Positions 28,084 through 38,288 are shown, counted from the stretch's first letter. The stretch: DNA of 64,000 nt from Mycobacterium sp. HUMS_12744610 (GCF_041206865.1 NZ_JBGEDP010000001.1:868001-932000), one strand, 5' to 3'. Translations and numbers: made by a program. The notes: generated by a model not told the origin, from the sequence alone.

Positions 28084-29405
28084 TCATCGCGTGATTCTTC
28101 GAGGGACCGACCAAAGTCACTCGAGCAAAGGAATCAACGCGATGACCATTGCCCACGATATCGACCTGTCTGCCGTGCTGGCCGAACGACTCACCACCAC
28201 GCACCCTGATGTGCTGCGCGAGTTGTTGGCCGCCTTCATTCACGCCCTGATGGGCGCCGAAGCCGACGCGGTGTGCGGTGCCGGCTACGGCCAGCGCAGC
28301 AGCGAGCGCACCAATTCCCGCAACGGGTATCGGCACCGCGAGTTTGACACCCGCGCAGGCACATTGGATCTGGCGATTCCCAAGCTAAGGCAAGGTTCGT
28401 ACTTCCCGGACTGGCTGCTGGAACGGCGCAAACGCGCCGAGCGGGCCCTGACCACGGTGGTGGCTACCTGCTACCTGCTGGGCGTTTCGACGCGGCGGAT
28501 GGACAAACTCGTCGAGACTCTGGGCATCACCAGCTTGTCGAAGTCCCAGGTCAGCGTGATGGCCAAAGAGCTCGACGCCGCGGTCGAGGCGTTCCGGACC
28601 CGGCCACTGGATGCAGGCCCGTACACGTTCATGGCTGCTGACGCCCTGGTGCTCAAGGTTCGCGAAGCAGGCCGGGTGGTCAACGTGCACGCGCTGATCG
28701 CCACCGGGGTCAACGCCGAGGGCTACCGCGAAATCCTGGGCATCGACGTCACCACCGCCGAGGACGGGGCCGGCTGGCTGACCTTCCTGCGGTCGCTGAC
28801 CGCCCGCGGCCTATCAGGGGTCCGTCTGGTCACTTCCGACGCCCACGCCGGTCTGGTGGCCGCGATCGGCGCCACCCTGCCTGGGGCATCGTGGCAACGG
28901 TGTCGCACCCACTACGCCACCAACCTGATGGCCATCACTCCGAAATCATCGTGGCCGTGGGTACGCACACTACTGCATTCGGTCTTCGATCAACCTGACG
29001 CCGGTTCCGTTGCAGCCCAATATGACCGCATCATCGACGCACTGGCCGACAAGCTCCCCAAGGTCGCCGACCACCTCGAAGACGCCCGCGCCGACCTGCT
29101 CGCCTTCACCGCCTTCCCCAAACAAATTTGGCGGCAGATCTGGTCCAACAACCCACAAGAACGACTCAACAAGGAAATCCGCCGGCGCACCGACGTCGTC
29201 GGAATCTTCCCCGACCGCAACGCCCTAATCCGCCTCGTCGGCGCGGTGCTGGCCGAACAACACGACGAATGGGCCGAATCCCGCCGCTACCTCGGCCTCG
29301 ACGTCCTCAGCAAATCCCGCGCCGACCACACGCCATCAACAGAACAGGAGGACACCCCGGCGGCACTGACCGCCTAAACCACCAAGTCGAAGAATCACAC
29401 GACGA
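28084..29405 (+). mobile_element. IS1081-like element (IS256 family)
   Basis: Terminal inverted repeats TCGCGTGATTCTTCGA (28087-28102) and, at the other end in reverse complement, TCGTGTGATTCTTCGA (29402-29387) bound one intact transposase gene. Size is about 1.32 kb, the size class of IS1081. A target duplication was not found, so the outer bases are approximate. Confidence 0.85.
28142..29377 (+). CDS. IS1081-like transposase
   Basis: A 411-residue mutator-type (IS256-family) transposase. Key residues: Asp in MAADALVLKV, Asp in LVTSDAHAGLVAAIG with the CxxH of WQRCRTHYA, and Glu in NNPQERLNKEIRRR. From memory it closely resembles the IS1081 transposase of the M. tuberculosis complex over its whole length, including TRRMDKLVETLG. 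It is intact and starts at ATG 28142, 55 bp inside the left repeat. Confidence 0.92.
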   Translation: MTIAHDIDLSAVLAERLTTTHPDVLRELLAAFIHALMGAEADAVCGAGYGQRSSERTNSRNGYRHREFDTRAGTLDLAIPKLRQGSYFPDWLLERRKRAERALTTVVATCYLLGVSTRRMDKLVETLGITSLSKSQVSVMAKELDAAVEAFRTRPLDAGPYTFMAADALVLKVREAGRVVNVHALIATGVNAEGYREILGIDVTTAEDGAGWLTFLRSLTARGLSGVRLVTSDAHAGLVAAIGATLPGASWQRCRTHYATNLMAITPKSSWPWVRTLLHSVFDQPDAGSVAAQYDRIIDALADKLPKVADHLEDARADLLAFTAFPKQIWRQIWSNNPQERLNKEIRRRTDVVGIFPDRNALIRLVGAVLAEQHDEWAESRRYLGLDVLSKSRADHTPSTEQEDTPAALTA

Positions 29406-29599
29406 CGTCGTACACCACGTCCCTGGACTTGACCCCAACCCCGTCTCCCGCCGTTGGTACTGGCCGGCAGGTCATACCGAGATCATGAGGCATAGTTTTC
29501 GATTCCCGCTACCAGCAGTGCGACATTCGATCGGAAATGCACCGTCGAGTGCGGTCAGGGGGTCGAATCTGCGAGACCGGCTTTAGGAGAGCGGTCAAG

Positions 29600-29624
29600 C
29601 CCTTCTGGTTGAGGTCCAGAAGGG
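29600..29624. terminator. hairpin, possible terminator
   Basis: A perfect 9-bp stem, CCCTTCTGG / CCAGAAGGG, with a 7-base loop. There is no T-run on either side, so intrinsic termination is only possible. It lies in the 530-bp gene-free stretch (29378-29910) after the IS1081-like element, in which I see no other supported feature. Confidence 0.4.
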
Positions 29625-29910
29625 GTGTCTGAGCTGGTCATATAGCGCCATCGCACACCAAGCGAAACCACCGCGTGCCGACCAGTGCAGATAGCGGGTT
29701 TCAGGCTGCTGTGGTACGGGTCTCGTTGGCATAAGTGTGTCGTAGCGCGTGAACGAGCGCACCCGACCGTTTCCCGGATCGGACAGGTGGTTGTGGTGAG
29801 TGGTGCGGATCGGTGCGGATGTGTTGCATTGGTAGGCAGTCGATTTGGCGACAAAGGGTGCGGACAAATGGGGACACAGATGATGTTGGTCAGGATGGTA
29901 GAGCACGACG

Positions 29911-30250
29911 ATGGGTGCGTCCTATGGTTCCCACGTGGTGAACATCAATTCGAAATCGGCAGCGCGCAAGCGTGTCCGGGAGGCGCAGAACAAGGCCAAC
30001 GAGGCACGTCTGGAGCGTGAGCGTCAAAATGTCGATGACGCTGCGTCGTTCCTCGTCGAGCTTGGGCGGCTGGCCGCCGTCGACGAGTGGGAGCGCAACC
30101 GTATCCTCGAGATACACGCAGAGGGAGAGCGGCGCCGTCACGAACACCGCCAGGCCGGCGCGACAGCGTTGGCCCGGATGCAAGGCCGCGGTGAAAGCCT
30201 CACTGCGATCGCTGAACTGGCGGGAGTCAAAGTCGGTGAGGTAGCACACA
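29911..30250 (+). pseudogene. small accessory gene truncated at cassette B breakpoint
   Basis: The frame opens at ATG 29911 (a GTG at 29935/29938 is equally possible). It encodes a charged helical protein (SAARKRVREAQNKANEARLE) followed by an HTH-like end (GESLTAIAELAGVKVGEVA). This resembles short actinobacterial proteins often found near mobile DNA. At about 30250 the coding sense is lost because the DNA becomes the reverse complement of the thiolase-like gene. The last few residues of the family appear to be missing. Confidence 0.6.
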
Positions 30251-30710
30251 TCTCGGCTGGGCTCAATCCGGGACGTGTGTCGCCAAGTGACTCATCCTGT
30301 GCATCAACGGGTTTCGGATCGCGGAGCGCATGACCCGATTTGACTCTGCGGGCGGACTCGCCGGTCTCGGCTCCGACGACCAGCACCGCATCGCTGATAC
30401 CGCGCACAATGTCCCCACCAAGGACCTCGACGAGGTATTGCGGTGTATTGCCGCCAATCGGGCAGCTGATGCGACGCCGGGGCGCCAGCCCAACCGCTTC
30501 GGCAATTCTCGACGCGGGATTGTCACGCGGAATCATCAGAATGCCCGGTGTCGCCACCGTATCGATCCGATGCCCGATCGCAGCGCCCGCGTCTTGCAAT
30601 GCTCGACGCGCGGCTTCGCAAGCCAAATCGATGGGATCGACGACGCTGTCGCCGCGGTGCGTGATCTCACCGACCGCGACGACAACGGGAGTGCGGGGCG
30701 GAATCGCCAA
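30250..30710 (-). pseudogene. thiolase-like gene fragment, cassette B
   Basis: About 153 N-terminal codons closely match the thiolase-like protein at 1999-3492, from the same TTG start (TPVVVAVGEITHR, MIPRDNPASRIAEA) to GDTRPGLSPAEMC. There the similarity stops abruptly and the frame enters unrelated sequence. Roughly 340 residues, including the catalytic His region, are missing, so it is non-functional. It is divergent from the TetR gene at 30837, as in cassette A. Confidence 0.88.
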
Positions 30711-30743
30711 CGGTCAGGTCACGTTCATCGTCGGCACCTTTGT

Positions 30744-30769
30744 TGCGACATATTTGCGATATTGTCACA
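30744..30769. promoter_or_regulatory. putative TetR operator, cassette B
   Basis: Arms TGCGACA (30744-30750) and TGTCACA (30763-30769), in the divergent TetR/thiolase-fragment gap. It is the inverted counterpart of the site at 1943-1968, with the same 26-bp length and nearly the same centre, while the flanks differ. Confidence 0.65.
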
Positions 30770-30836
30770 TAAGTAGCCATGCGACAACCGGTTGGGTCGT
30801 TAATTCACGATCGGTCCGAGGCTGCATACTTGCTTC

Positions 30837-31481
30837 GTGACGAAGAAATCGTTGCGCTGGGGCACGGCACCTCCCACGACCCGCGACGTCGCCCGAGACC
30901 TCCTGCTCGATGCCGCCGAAGCGTGCCTGGAGGGCAAGGGGCTGCCGGGCACCACCATGGAGGACATCGCCAGACAGGCGGGGGTGTCGCGCGCCACGGT
31001 GTACCGCTACTTTCCAAGTCGTGAATCCGTCGTTTCCGGTGTCATCCTGCGTGCGGCCGAACGCTACCTAGACCGCATGCGTCGACGGATCGCAGTACAT
31101 CGCGATTTGGGCACGGCAATACTCGATTTCGTCGAGGTCACGGTACGCGCCGCTCATCGCGAGCCGACAATCGGATTGCTGTTCGGCAGTGACGAGGAAC
31201 TCGCCGGCGTGGGGTTGGCCAAGGGAACGTCGGTGGCTTTGTTTGAACTCGTGGCCGAGTTCCTTCGACCTGTCTTCGCTGCGCACTGGGACCAACTCGA
31301 GCCCGGGGTGTCGGTCGACGATGCCGCCGAATGGATCCTGCGAACCGTCCTCAGCCTGCTGTCGGTCCGCGGCCCCAGACACCGCAGCCCCGAAGGCCTC
31401 GATGCCTTTTTACGCCGATTCCTGCTTCCAGCTCTGCTCACCAACACCCAGCCTTGCGTCGATGCAACAAGTGCAGAGTAG
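30837..31481 (+). CDS. TetR-family regulator of cassette B
   Basis: A 214-residue TetR protein from GTG 30837, about 85% identical by eye to the regulator at 1231-1878. The HTH (IARQAGVSRATVYRYF) is unchanged, so both could bind the same operator type. Differences cluster in the ligand domain (for example MRRRIAVHRDL versus ISARIAAHADL). It is intact, unlike its flanking thiolase and thioesterase, and so may cross-regulate cassette A. Confidence 0.9.
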   Translation: MTKKSLRWGTAPPTTRDVARDLLLDAAEACLEGKGLPGTTMEDIARQAGVSRATVYRYFPSRESVVSGVILRAAERYLDRMRRRIAVHRDLGTAILDFVEVTVRAAHREPTIGLLFGSDEELAGVGLAKGTSVALFELVAEFLRPVFAAHWDQLEPGVSVDDAAEWILRTVLSLLSVRGPRHRSPEGLDAFLRRFLLPALLTNTQPCVDATSAE

Positions 31482-32717
31482 TGTCTCAAACCATCGCATC
31501 GATATCCGTGGATGAGAAGGGGCGCTAACCATGGAGTTCGCGCAGTTCAATCAGCAGATCGCCAAGGAATTGCAGAACGCGGCGGCAACCACGGGAGGAC
31601 TCTCCAAATACCTGGATTTTCGCCACACCGAGTTCGCCGCCGGGCGGCTGGTTGTGCAGATGGATGCTCGGGACGACCTTTTGACTCCGTTCGGCAATCT
31701 GCACGGCGGATGCCTGTCAGCAATGGTCGACCACTGCTTGGGCGTGGTGTTTTACCCGGTGATCCCCGCTGGATCGTGGGTCGCCACAACCGAATTCAAG
31801 CTGAACTTGCTGCAGCCCGTGTCAAGCGGAGTATGCGTCGCCGTCACCGAGATCATCGCGCTGGGCAAGCGCAGCGGTGTCGCCAGACCTGGATTTTTCA
31901 TCGAATGTGGAGCTCAGGGGTGTCGTTAACGTGAAAGGTGCACTGCCGCAAGGATAATCGGAGTATTCGAGGCTCGGTTATCCAGGATGGGAGTGCACCT
32001 GTCAGATGCAGGCTACTACGGATTGGTCGAAGAATGTCCGAGTTGAGGTCCGTGGCGACGACGTGGTCGGGCACGCCGGTAACGTGATACCCCGGTTGCT
32101 GGCCGACAATCTGGGTTTGACCAGCGGTTTGTCGTCGGTGCTGTCGCGCCCAGAAGTCACCCACGACCGAGGCGCGGTGTTGCGCGATGTGGCGGTATCG
32201 ATCGCCGGCGGCGCGCAGAACCTGGCCGGCACCGCGGTGCTGCGCGATCAGCACCGGTTGTTTCAGGCGGTGGCGTCGGTTCCGACGATGTGGCGGTCCC
32301 TGGGCGAGATCGACGAGCAGAGCATCACCGAGGTCACGGCCGTGCGCAACAAGGTCCGCTCTCGGGTGTGGGAGGCGATCGAGGCCCGCCACGGTGCGAT
32401 CCCGGCTTCGCAGACCTGCTATGGGGACCTCGGGGACACGATCGTGATCCGCATCGACGCGTCGCTGATTCAGTCGCACAGCGATAAGCAGCACGCCGCA
32501 GGCAATTTCAAAGGCGGGTTTGGCTTCCACCCGCTGTTGGCGTGGTGTGACAACACCGGCGAACTGCTGGCGGTGATCGCCCGTGCAGGCAACGCCGGCT
32601 CGAACACCGCGGCCGATCATATCGCGATCATCGACGCCGCGATCGCGGCGATCCCGGCCAAGTGGCGCCGCAAGTTGCTGGTCACCATCGACGGCGCGGG
32701 TTCAAGCCACGCCGTCG

Positions 32718-34135
32718 GAGCCTGTCACGATTTCTGTGTAAGTCAGAGGTGATTTGACTACGAGTTGTATTCTAGCACAATGGGATTCGCCCAGGGAATA
32801 GTCTGGCGAGTGTGTTGAGCGCCACAGTCCAGTTGTGCGTTCCAGTACCCGAATAGCCTCCTCTCTCGCTGGAGATGTTGCGCAGCCCGAGGTACAGCAA
32901 CTTCATCGCGGCGTCCTTGTCCGTGAAATGACCACGGTTCTTGGTGATCTTGCGCAACTGGAAGTTGATCGACTCGATCGCATTGGTGGTGTAGACGATC
33001 TTGCGCAACTCCACCGGATAGTCCAGGAACGGAACGAATTCCCCCCAGGCGTTGTGCCACACGTCAATTGCACCCGGATATTGGGCGCCGAATTGCTGGT
33101 CGAACTCCTTGAGTGCGAGTTCGGCTCCATCGACGGTCGGCGCACTGTAGATCGCCCGCATCGCGGTGGCGACCTTCTTGCGGTCCTTATAAGACACGAA
33201 GCGCATCGCATTCCTAATGACGTGCACGACGCAGGTCTGCACCACGGTATCGGGATAGATCGAGCGGATCGCATCAGGCAGACCGGTCAGCCCGTCGCAG
33301 CAGGCGATGAGGATGTCGCGCACCCCGCGGTTGCGCAGGTCGATGACGACCTTCTGCCAGAACTTCGCCCCCTCGGAGTCCTGGATCCAGCAGCCCAAGG
33401 CGTGTTTGCGGCCCTCCAGATCCACGCCAATGGCCAAATAGGCGACCTTGGTGGTGATGACCCCGTTGTCGCCGATCCGCAGCCGCAGCCCATCGATGTA
33501 GAGGATCGGGTAGACCTCATCGAGCGGGCGGGCCTGCCAGGCCTTGATCTCATCGACCACCACCTCGGTGATATTGGAGATCAACTCCCGCGACACCGAC
33601 GCCCCATAGACCTCCTGCAGGTGGGCTTCGATATCGCGGGTGGTCATTCCCCGTGAATACAGCGACAACACCACCGAATTGATGTTGTTGAGCCGGCGGG
33701 TCTTCTTCGGCACAATCGCCGGCTCAAACGAGCCGTTGCGATCACGCGGCGCATCGATCTGCACCGGGCCGTTGACGGTGGTCACCGTTTTCGGCGTGGT
33801 GCCGTTGCGCGAATTTCCCGATCCGCGTCCGGCCGGATCGCCGGCCTCATAACCCAGATGGTGGGTTAGCTCCGCATTCAGCGCCCGCTCCAGCACGGCC
33901 TTAGTCAGCTGGTTCAGCAAACCGTCCGCGCCGTCGATCGGGGTCCCGGTCTTCACCGCATCCTTAATCAACGAGTCCAGCGTCTCTTCGGTGAACATCT
34001 CGGCCAGCCGCCGCGCCGCGGTCGTCTCCTCAGCCGGCATCTGCATGGTCTTGGTCACAAAACACTCCTTCTGTCCGCCCAACGGCGGTCCGATGATGGA
34101 CCACCCCGGACTTACACAGATGGAATGACACGCCC
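32718..34135 (-). mobile_element. IS256-family insertion sequence (inner)
   Basis: A 1418-bp element with imperfect ends. Left, from 32718: TGTCA and then TCTGTGTAAGTC. Right, reverse complement from 34135: the same two blocks at the same spacing. It is flanked by an exact 8-bp duplication CGCCGTCG (32710-32717 and 34136-34143), the duplication size typical of IS256-family elements. It contains one intact transposase. Confidence 0.92.
32772..34058 (-). CDS. IS256-family transposase
   Basis: A 428-residue mutator-type transposase. The start is GTG 34058, six bases after AAGGAG; frames reaching further upstream would leave the element. Catalytic residues: LYIDGLRLRI (Asp), IACCDGLTGLPDAI (Asp), TTNAIESINFQLRK (Glu), with the C..H of QTCVVHVIRN. 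It is intact. It is clearly a different lineage from the IS1081-like transposase at 28142. Confidence 0.92.
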   Translation of the reverse strand: MTKTMQMPAEETTAARRLAEMFTEETLDSLIKDAVKTGTPIDGADGLLNQLTKAVLERALNAELTHHLGYEAGDPAGRGSGNSRNGTTPKTVTTVNGPVQIDAPRDRNGSFEPAIVPKKTRRLNNINSVVLSLYSRGMTTRDIEAHLQEVYGASVSRELISNITEVVVDEIKAWQARPLDEVYPILYIDGLRLRIGDNGVITTKVAYLAIGVDLEGRKHALGCWIQDSEGAKFWQKVVIDLRNRGVRDILIACCDGLTGLPDAIRSIYPDTVVQTCVVHVIRNAMRFVSYKDRKKVATAMRAIYSAPTVDGAELALKEFDQQFGAQYPGAIDVWHNAWGEFVPFLDYPVELRKIVYTTNAIESINFQLRKITKNRGHFTDKDAAMKLLYLGLRNISSERGGYSGTGTHNWTVALNTLARLFPGRIPLC

Positions 34136-35150
34136 CGCCGTCGTCGAACACCTGGAGAAACTCAATGCCCGGCCGGGGATGTCAGTGGGCTACTCGGTCG
34201 GATTCGACCTCGATGAGCGGGTCCGGGTCGCGATCGGCCAGATGCCCGATGCGGGATGGCAAGCCGCACTGGATGCCACCGGAGCGGCCCGTGACGACGC
34301 CCAGGTCGCCGAGTTGACCGGGCTGCTGCGCCACAGCACCGGAGGGGATCGGCTGGTCGGCTGGCCGGCCGGCATGCGCATCCTGGTGCGGCGCGAAGAA
34401 ATCGAACACGGCACCCAGTTGTCATTGTTCGAGCAGCTGGCCGGCTACCGCTACCAGGTCCTCGCCACCTCGACTGCCGGTGGACAACCCCAGCGACTGG
34501 AAGCCCGCCACCGCGTCCACGCCCGGGTGGAGGGCTTCATCCGCACCGGCAAAGACACCGGCCTGGCCCGCTGGCCCTCACACTCGTTCGCCATCAACAC
34601 CGCTTGGGTCACCGCCGTCGCGATCGCCATCGACCTGCTGTGCTGGATGCGACTGCTACTCCTGGACGGCCCACTGGCCAAAGCCGAACCCGCCACCCTG
34701 CGCTACCGGCTGCTGCACGCCGCGGCCCGGCTGATCAAACGATCCCGCTACCTGATCCTGCGGATCCCCCAAACCTGGCCCTGGGCACAAGAATTCGCCG
34801 ACGCCCTCAACAGGGTCCGCGCCATACCCTGACCCACAGGCCCCTATGCCCTCTCGACCCCAAGAAAGGAGTAACCACCCCCGGGATAAAGGACCCGGCG
34901 TCACCGCACGACACGCGGCGCCGCCGCCTACCCCCAGCCTCAAAACCTCGACAAAGCTGCCGCCCCGCAGACCGCCACAGCAGAACCCGGGCCACCGTGA
35001 AATTCTGAGGCAGAATCGACATCACCAACGACGGGCGCGCGGTATGTGCCGCCCAAGGAACAGTGACCGTCGTTAGCCCTAGGGGGAATTCCTCGTGATG
35101 AAAAGGACCGATGGTATTGTCGTCCGACTTCACAACGGCGAGCGCACCCG

Positions 35151-36047
35151 ATGACCGTTACGCTCGAGCGATTCCGCACCACAGACGGCGTCACCCTCAC
35201 GGCGGATTGCTACCGGCACGACGCTGCCCGCGCCGTTGTGCTGCTCCTGCACGGCGGTGGTCAAAACCGACACGCCTGGGCGACCACAGCGCGCCGCTTG
35301 CACGCTCGTGGGTACACGGTCGTCGCGTATGACGCCCGAGGTCACGGCGACAGCGCGTGGGACCCTACCGGAAGATACGACCTCGGACGGCTAGCGTCCG
35401 ATCTGCTGGCCGTGCGTGAACACGCGAGCACCGACCGCCCGCCGGCCGTCGTCGGCGCATCCTTGGGCGGCATGACCGTCCTGGGCACGCACTTGCTGGC
35501 GCCCGCCGACCTGTGGGGAGCCGTCGTCCTGGTCGACATCACTCCGCGAATGGAGTTTCACGGAGCACGCCGCGTCGTGTCGTTCATGGCCGCCCATCCT
35601 GACGGGTTCAGCACGCTCGACGACGCCGCGGACGTCATTGCCGAATACAACAGACATCGCACTCGGCCCAAGAACCCGGACGGACTCCGTAAAGTCTTGC
35701 GGCAACGCGACGATGGTCGGTGGATCTGGCGATGGGATCCGGCCTTCATCACTTCCAACTTCCAGTTTCTGCAAGGTGACCCCGCGACTGGTGCCGAAAA
35801 GTTCGACGCGATCAGCGAACTGCTTGTTGAAGGGGCCCGCCGCGTGCAGGCACCCACTCTTCTGGTGCGCGGCGTCCTTTCAGATGTGACATCGCAGCAG
35901 TCGGTCGACGAATTCCTCAAGGTCGTACCGCACGCCCAAGCGGTGGACGTCTCCGGCACCGGCCACATGGTCGCAGGCGACGACAACGATGCCTTCACCG
36001 CAGCCGTCGCCGGATTTCTCGACCGCACGATAAGCACTTCAGCGTGA
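35151..36047 (+). CDS. alpha/beta hydrolase (cassette B copy)
   Basis: A complete 298-residue alpha/beta hydrolase. HGGG lies near residue 38, the nucleophile Ser in GASLGG near 104, a likely acid Asp in [11 protein letters not shown], and the catalytic His in DVSGTGHMV near residue 279. It is highly similar to the partial gene at 1-689 and shows its missing C-terminus. The ATG follows the thioesterase 3' fragment by about 50 bp. It may still be transcribed from the TetR promoter or from IS promoters. The IS3 remnant abuts its stop codon. Confidence 0.9.
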   Translation: MTVTLERFRTTDGVTLTADCYRHDAARAVVLLLHGGGQNRHAWATTARRLHARGYTVVAYDARGHGDSAWDPTGRYDLGRLASDLLAVREHASTDRPPAVVGASLGGMTVLGTHLLAPADLWGAVVLVDITPRMEFHGARRVVSFMAAHPDGFSTLDDAADVIAEYNRHRTRPKNPDGLRKVLRQRDDGRWIWRWDPAFITSNFQFLQGDPATGAEKFDAISELLVEGARRVQAPTLLVRGVLSDVTSQQSVDEFLKVVPHAQAVDVSGTGHMVAGDDNDAFTAAVAGFLDRTISTSA

Positions 36048-36839
36048 AAAGCTCTGGGCTATCTGGCGCAGCCCGGGCTGGCCGCGCCAAAATCATGGCC
36101 GAGCTCGGCATCAAGGGGATCAGTCCGCGGAGGTTTAAGACCACCACGGTGGTCGATCCGGCCTCGTTTCCGCCGGATCTGATCGGCCAGCGCTTTGATA
36201 AGGGCCGACTCGACGCGGTGTGGTCCTCGGATATCGAGCGCCGTGAGGCGCTGTTCAACCGAACGGAGGTGAGAGACCACCGTCGCCGAGCCATCGCAGT
36301 GGCCCGGTAGAAGCTGGGGGCAGCCTGATCTAAAGAGACTTTGGTGAGGGTGGGAAGCAGCCCCGACAACGCCGGGACGGCCTGGTACTGCCAGACGGGT
36401 CGGGTCCGGCTAGCGAGACGGGAAGGTGTACGCGAGGAACCAGCGGCTGAACGCCTCTTAAGAGAAGACCACCAGCTCCAACCTGGCGGATGCGGGCTGG
36501 GCAGCGACGCGCACCCGCCCTGAGGGCGGGGAACTCGTGGGCCGGTTGATGTCGCCGGTTCGGGAGGTCACGGTGAAGGACTGCGGCGTAGCCGTGACGA
36601 GGTCGCAGGGGCATAGCTGGACACCTCACCCGTCAAACGGTTGACAGTGAACACGGGAACCACCGCGCCGGTCCCCGGTCAGATCCGGCAGCCAGCCGGG
36701 CTGGAGGGGTAGGCAGTCGTCGGCTGATGCCGGTGTGGTGGGGCGGAGGAGCCGTAGTAGTCCGAGGCCGGGAAAGCCGGTCGCATGGCAAAGGGCTCCA
36801 GCGGGTTCGCGGCGAGTACGCAGACTGTGGAGGTCACTT

Positions 36840-38288
36840 GTGAATACGAGTGCTTTGTGGCCCGACCCGGACACGGCCGAGCTGCGGGTACGCAGGATGC
36901 AACGCAAACTGCACCATTGGGCGGTTGATGAAAGCGACCGCTGTTTCGATGATTTGTACAACCTCGTTTATGACCCCGCATTCCTCACCCTCGCGTGGGA
37001 GCGGGTGCGGACGAACAAGGGTGCGCGCTCAGCCGGTGCCGATGGGACCGCACCGCGGTCTGTCGGTGCGGCAGAGGCGGTCGGACTGCTTCAGCGGCTC
37101 CGCGAGGAACTCAAGGAGCGGATATTCCGGCCGGATCCGGTGCGGGAGGTGATGATCCCGAAGGCGAACGGCAAGCTCCGCCGCCTGGGTATCGCGACCG
37201 TCGCCGACCGGGTCGTGCAAGCTTCGCTGAAGCTGGTGCTGGAGCCCATTTTCGAGGCGGACTTTCATCCGTGCGCATATGGGTTCCGGCCGGGCAGGCG
37301 AGCCCAGGACGCCATCGCTGAGATCCATCACCTCGCCAGCGGCTCACGGGCCTATCACTGGGTTTTCGAGGGAGACATCACGGCGTGCTTCGATGAAATC
37401 TCGCATTCGGCCCTTATGGGCCGGGTGCGGCGACGTGTCGGGGACAAACGCGTTCTGGCCCTGGTGAAGTCGTTCCTCAAAGCCGGGATTCTCTCGAAAG
37501 ATCTCGGCTACCGGGACACCATCACCGGCACTCCGCAAGGCGGAATCCTCTCACCACTGCTCAGCAATGTCGCCCTGTCCGTTCTCGACGAGCACTTCGC
37601 CGCGAAGTGGAAGGCGCTCGGCCCGGAATGGACACGTGCCAAGCATCGACGCGCCGGAGTTCCGACCATGAAAATCGTCCGCTACGCAGACGATTTCTGT
37701 GTCATGGTCCACGGCACTCGCGCTGATGCCGAAGCGCTTTGGGACGAGATCGCAGCAGTGCTCGCGCCGATGGGCCTGCGCCTGTCGGTCGAGAAGAGCA
37801 GGATCTGCCACGTCGACGAGGGGTTCGAGTTCCTCGGCTTCCGCATCCAACGGCAGATCAAAAGGGGCACGACCAAGCACTACGTCTACACCTGGCCGTC
37901 GAAGAAGGCACTTATGTCCATCACCGACAAAGTCAGGAATCTGACGCGGCGACACAAACATCGAACGCTCGCTGATCTGCTGCGCCAACTCAACCCCGTC
38001 CTGCGGGGATGGTGCAATTACTTCCAGCACGGGGTGTCCAAACGCACCTTCGACTACCTCGACCACTTCACATGGTGGCGGGTGGTGACTTGGATGCGCA
38101 AACGGCACCACGGGCTGGCGTGGGGCGTCTTCCATCGACGGTTCCTGCCCAATTGGCAAATCCGCGAAGGCAAGACGGCGATGTTTCGGCCGCAGAAGGT
38201 AGAGGTCACCCGATACCGCTACCGGGGCACGAAAATCATCACCCCTTGGACAGCGAGGCCGACGGACATCACTGCACCAGTGGCCTGA
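36840..38288 (+). CDS. group II intron reverse transcriptase/maturase
   Basis: A 482-residue intron-encoded protein. The reverse transcriptase domain occupies residues about 50-310, with IPKANGKLRRLGI, GFRPGRRAQDAI, GTPQGGILSPLLSN and the catalytic YADDFCVM. The maturase (X) domain follows at about 340-420 (LRGWCNYFQHG). There is no C-terminal HNH endonuclease, so retrohoming probably uses nicked or replicating DNA. I chose GTG 36840 because GGAGG lies six bases upstream and the family begins near there; a longer frame opens at 36735 inside the ribozyme. Confidence 0.92.
   Translation: MNTSALWPDPDTAELRVRRMQRKLHHWAVDESDRCFDDLYNLVYDPAFLTLAWERVRTNKGARSAGADGTAPRSVGAAEAVGLLQRLREELKERIFRPDPVREVMIPKANGKLRRLGIATVADRVVQASLKLVLEPIFEADFHPCAYGFRPGRRAQDAIAEIHHLASGSRAYHWVFEGDITACFDEISHSALMGRVRRRVGDKRVLALVKSFLKAGILSKDLGYRDTITGTPQGGILSPLLSNVALSVLDEHFAAKWKALGPEWTRAKHRRAGVPTMKIVRYADDFCVMVHGTRADAEALWDEIAAVLAPMGLRLSVEKSRICHVDEGFEFLGFRIQRQIKRGTTKHYVYTWPSKKALMSITDKVRNLTRRHKHRTLADLLRQLNPVLRGWCNYFQHGVSKRTFDYLDHFTWWRVVTWMRKRHHGLAWGVFHRRFLPNWQIREGKTAMFRPQKVEVTRYRYRGTKIITPWTARPTDITAPVA

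Larger units (their letters stand above)
32006..34832 (+). pseudogene. IS1380-family transposase, interrupted
   Basis: The 5' part (32006-32717) and 3' part (34144-34832) add to 1401 bases and join in frame as a 466-residue transposase. Catalytic Asp residues are seen in IRIDASLIQSHSDK and in VTIDGAGSSHAV, immediately before the break. The C-terminal part begins EHLEKLNARPG and ends with the family's RSRYLILRIPQTWPWA region. The gene was intact before the IS256-family element landed in CGCCGTCG. Confidence 0.9.
31888..35010 (+). mobile_element. IS1380-family element interrupted by an IS256-family element
   Basis: The outer element starts CCTGGATTTTTCA (31888). Its far end read on the other strand is CCTCAGAATTTCA (from 35010), an imperfect inverted repeat. 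It is flanked by a 4-bp duplication, CAGA, as expected for IS1380-type elements. Removing the inner 1418-bp insertion and one copy of its 8-bp duplication leaves 1697 bp, the usual size for the family. Confidence 0.88.
31531..35098 (+). pseudogene. cassette B thioesterase split by nested insertions
   Basis: The 5' part (31531-31887, 119 codons) and 3' part (35015-35098, 28 codons) join in frame to a 146-residue PaaI-type thioesterase. That is exactly the length of the paralogue at 742-1182, and the junction reads GVAR/IDIT as in that copy. The 3123 bp between them are an IS1380 element flanked by CAGA (31884-31887 and 35011-35014). The HGG active-site loop is in the 5' part, but the last strands are lost, so the gene is inactivated. 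Confidence 0.92.

Noticed and set aside
32835..33656. 273-codon plus-strand frame
   Set aside because: Antisense to the inner IS256-family transposase.
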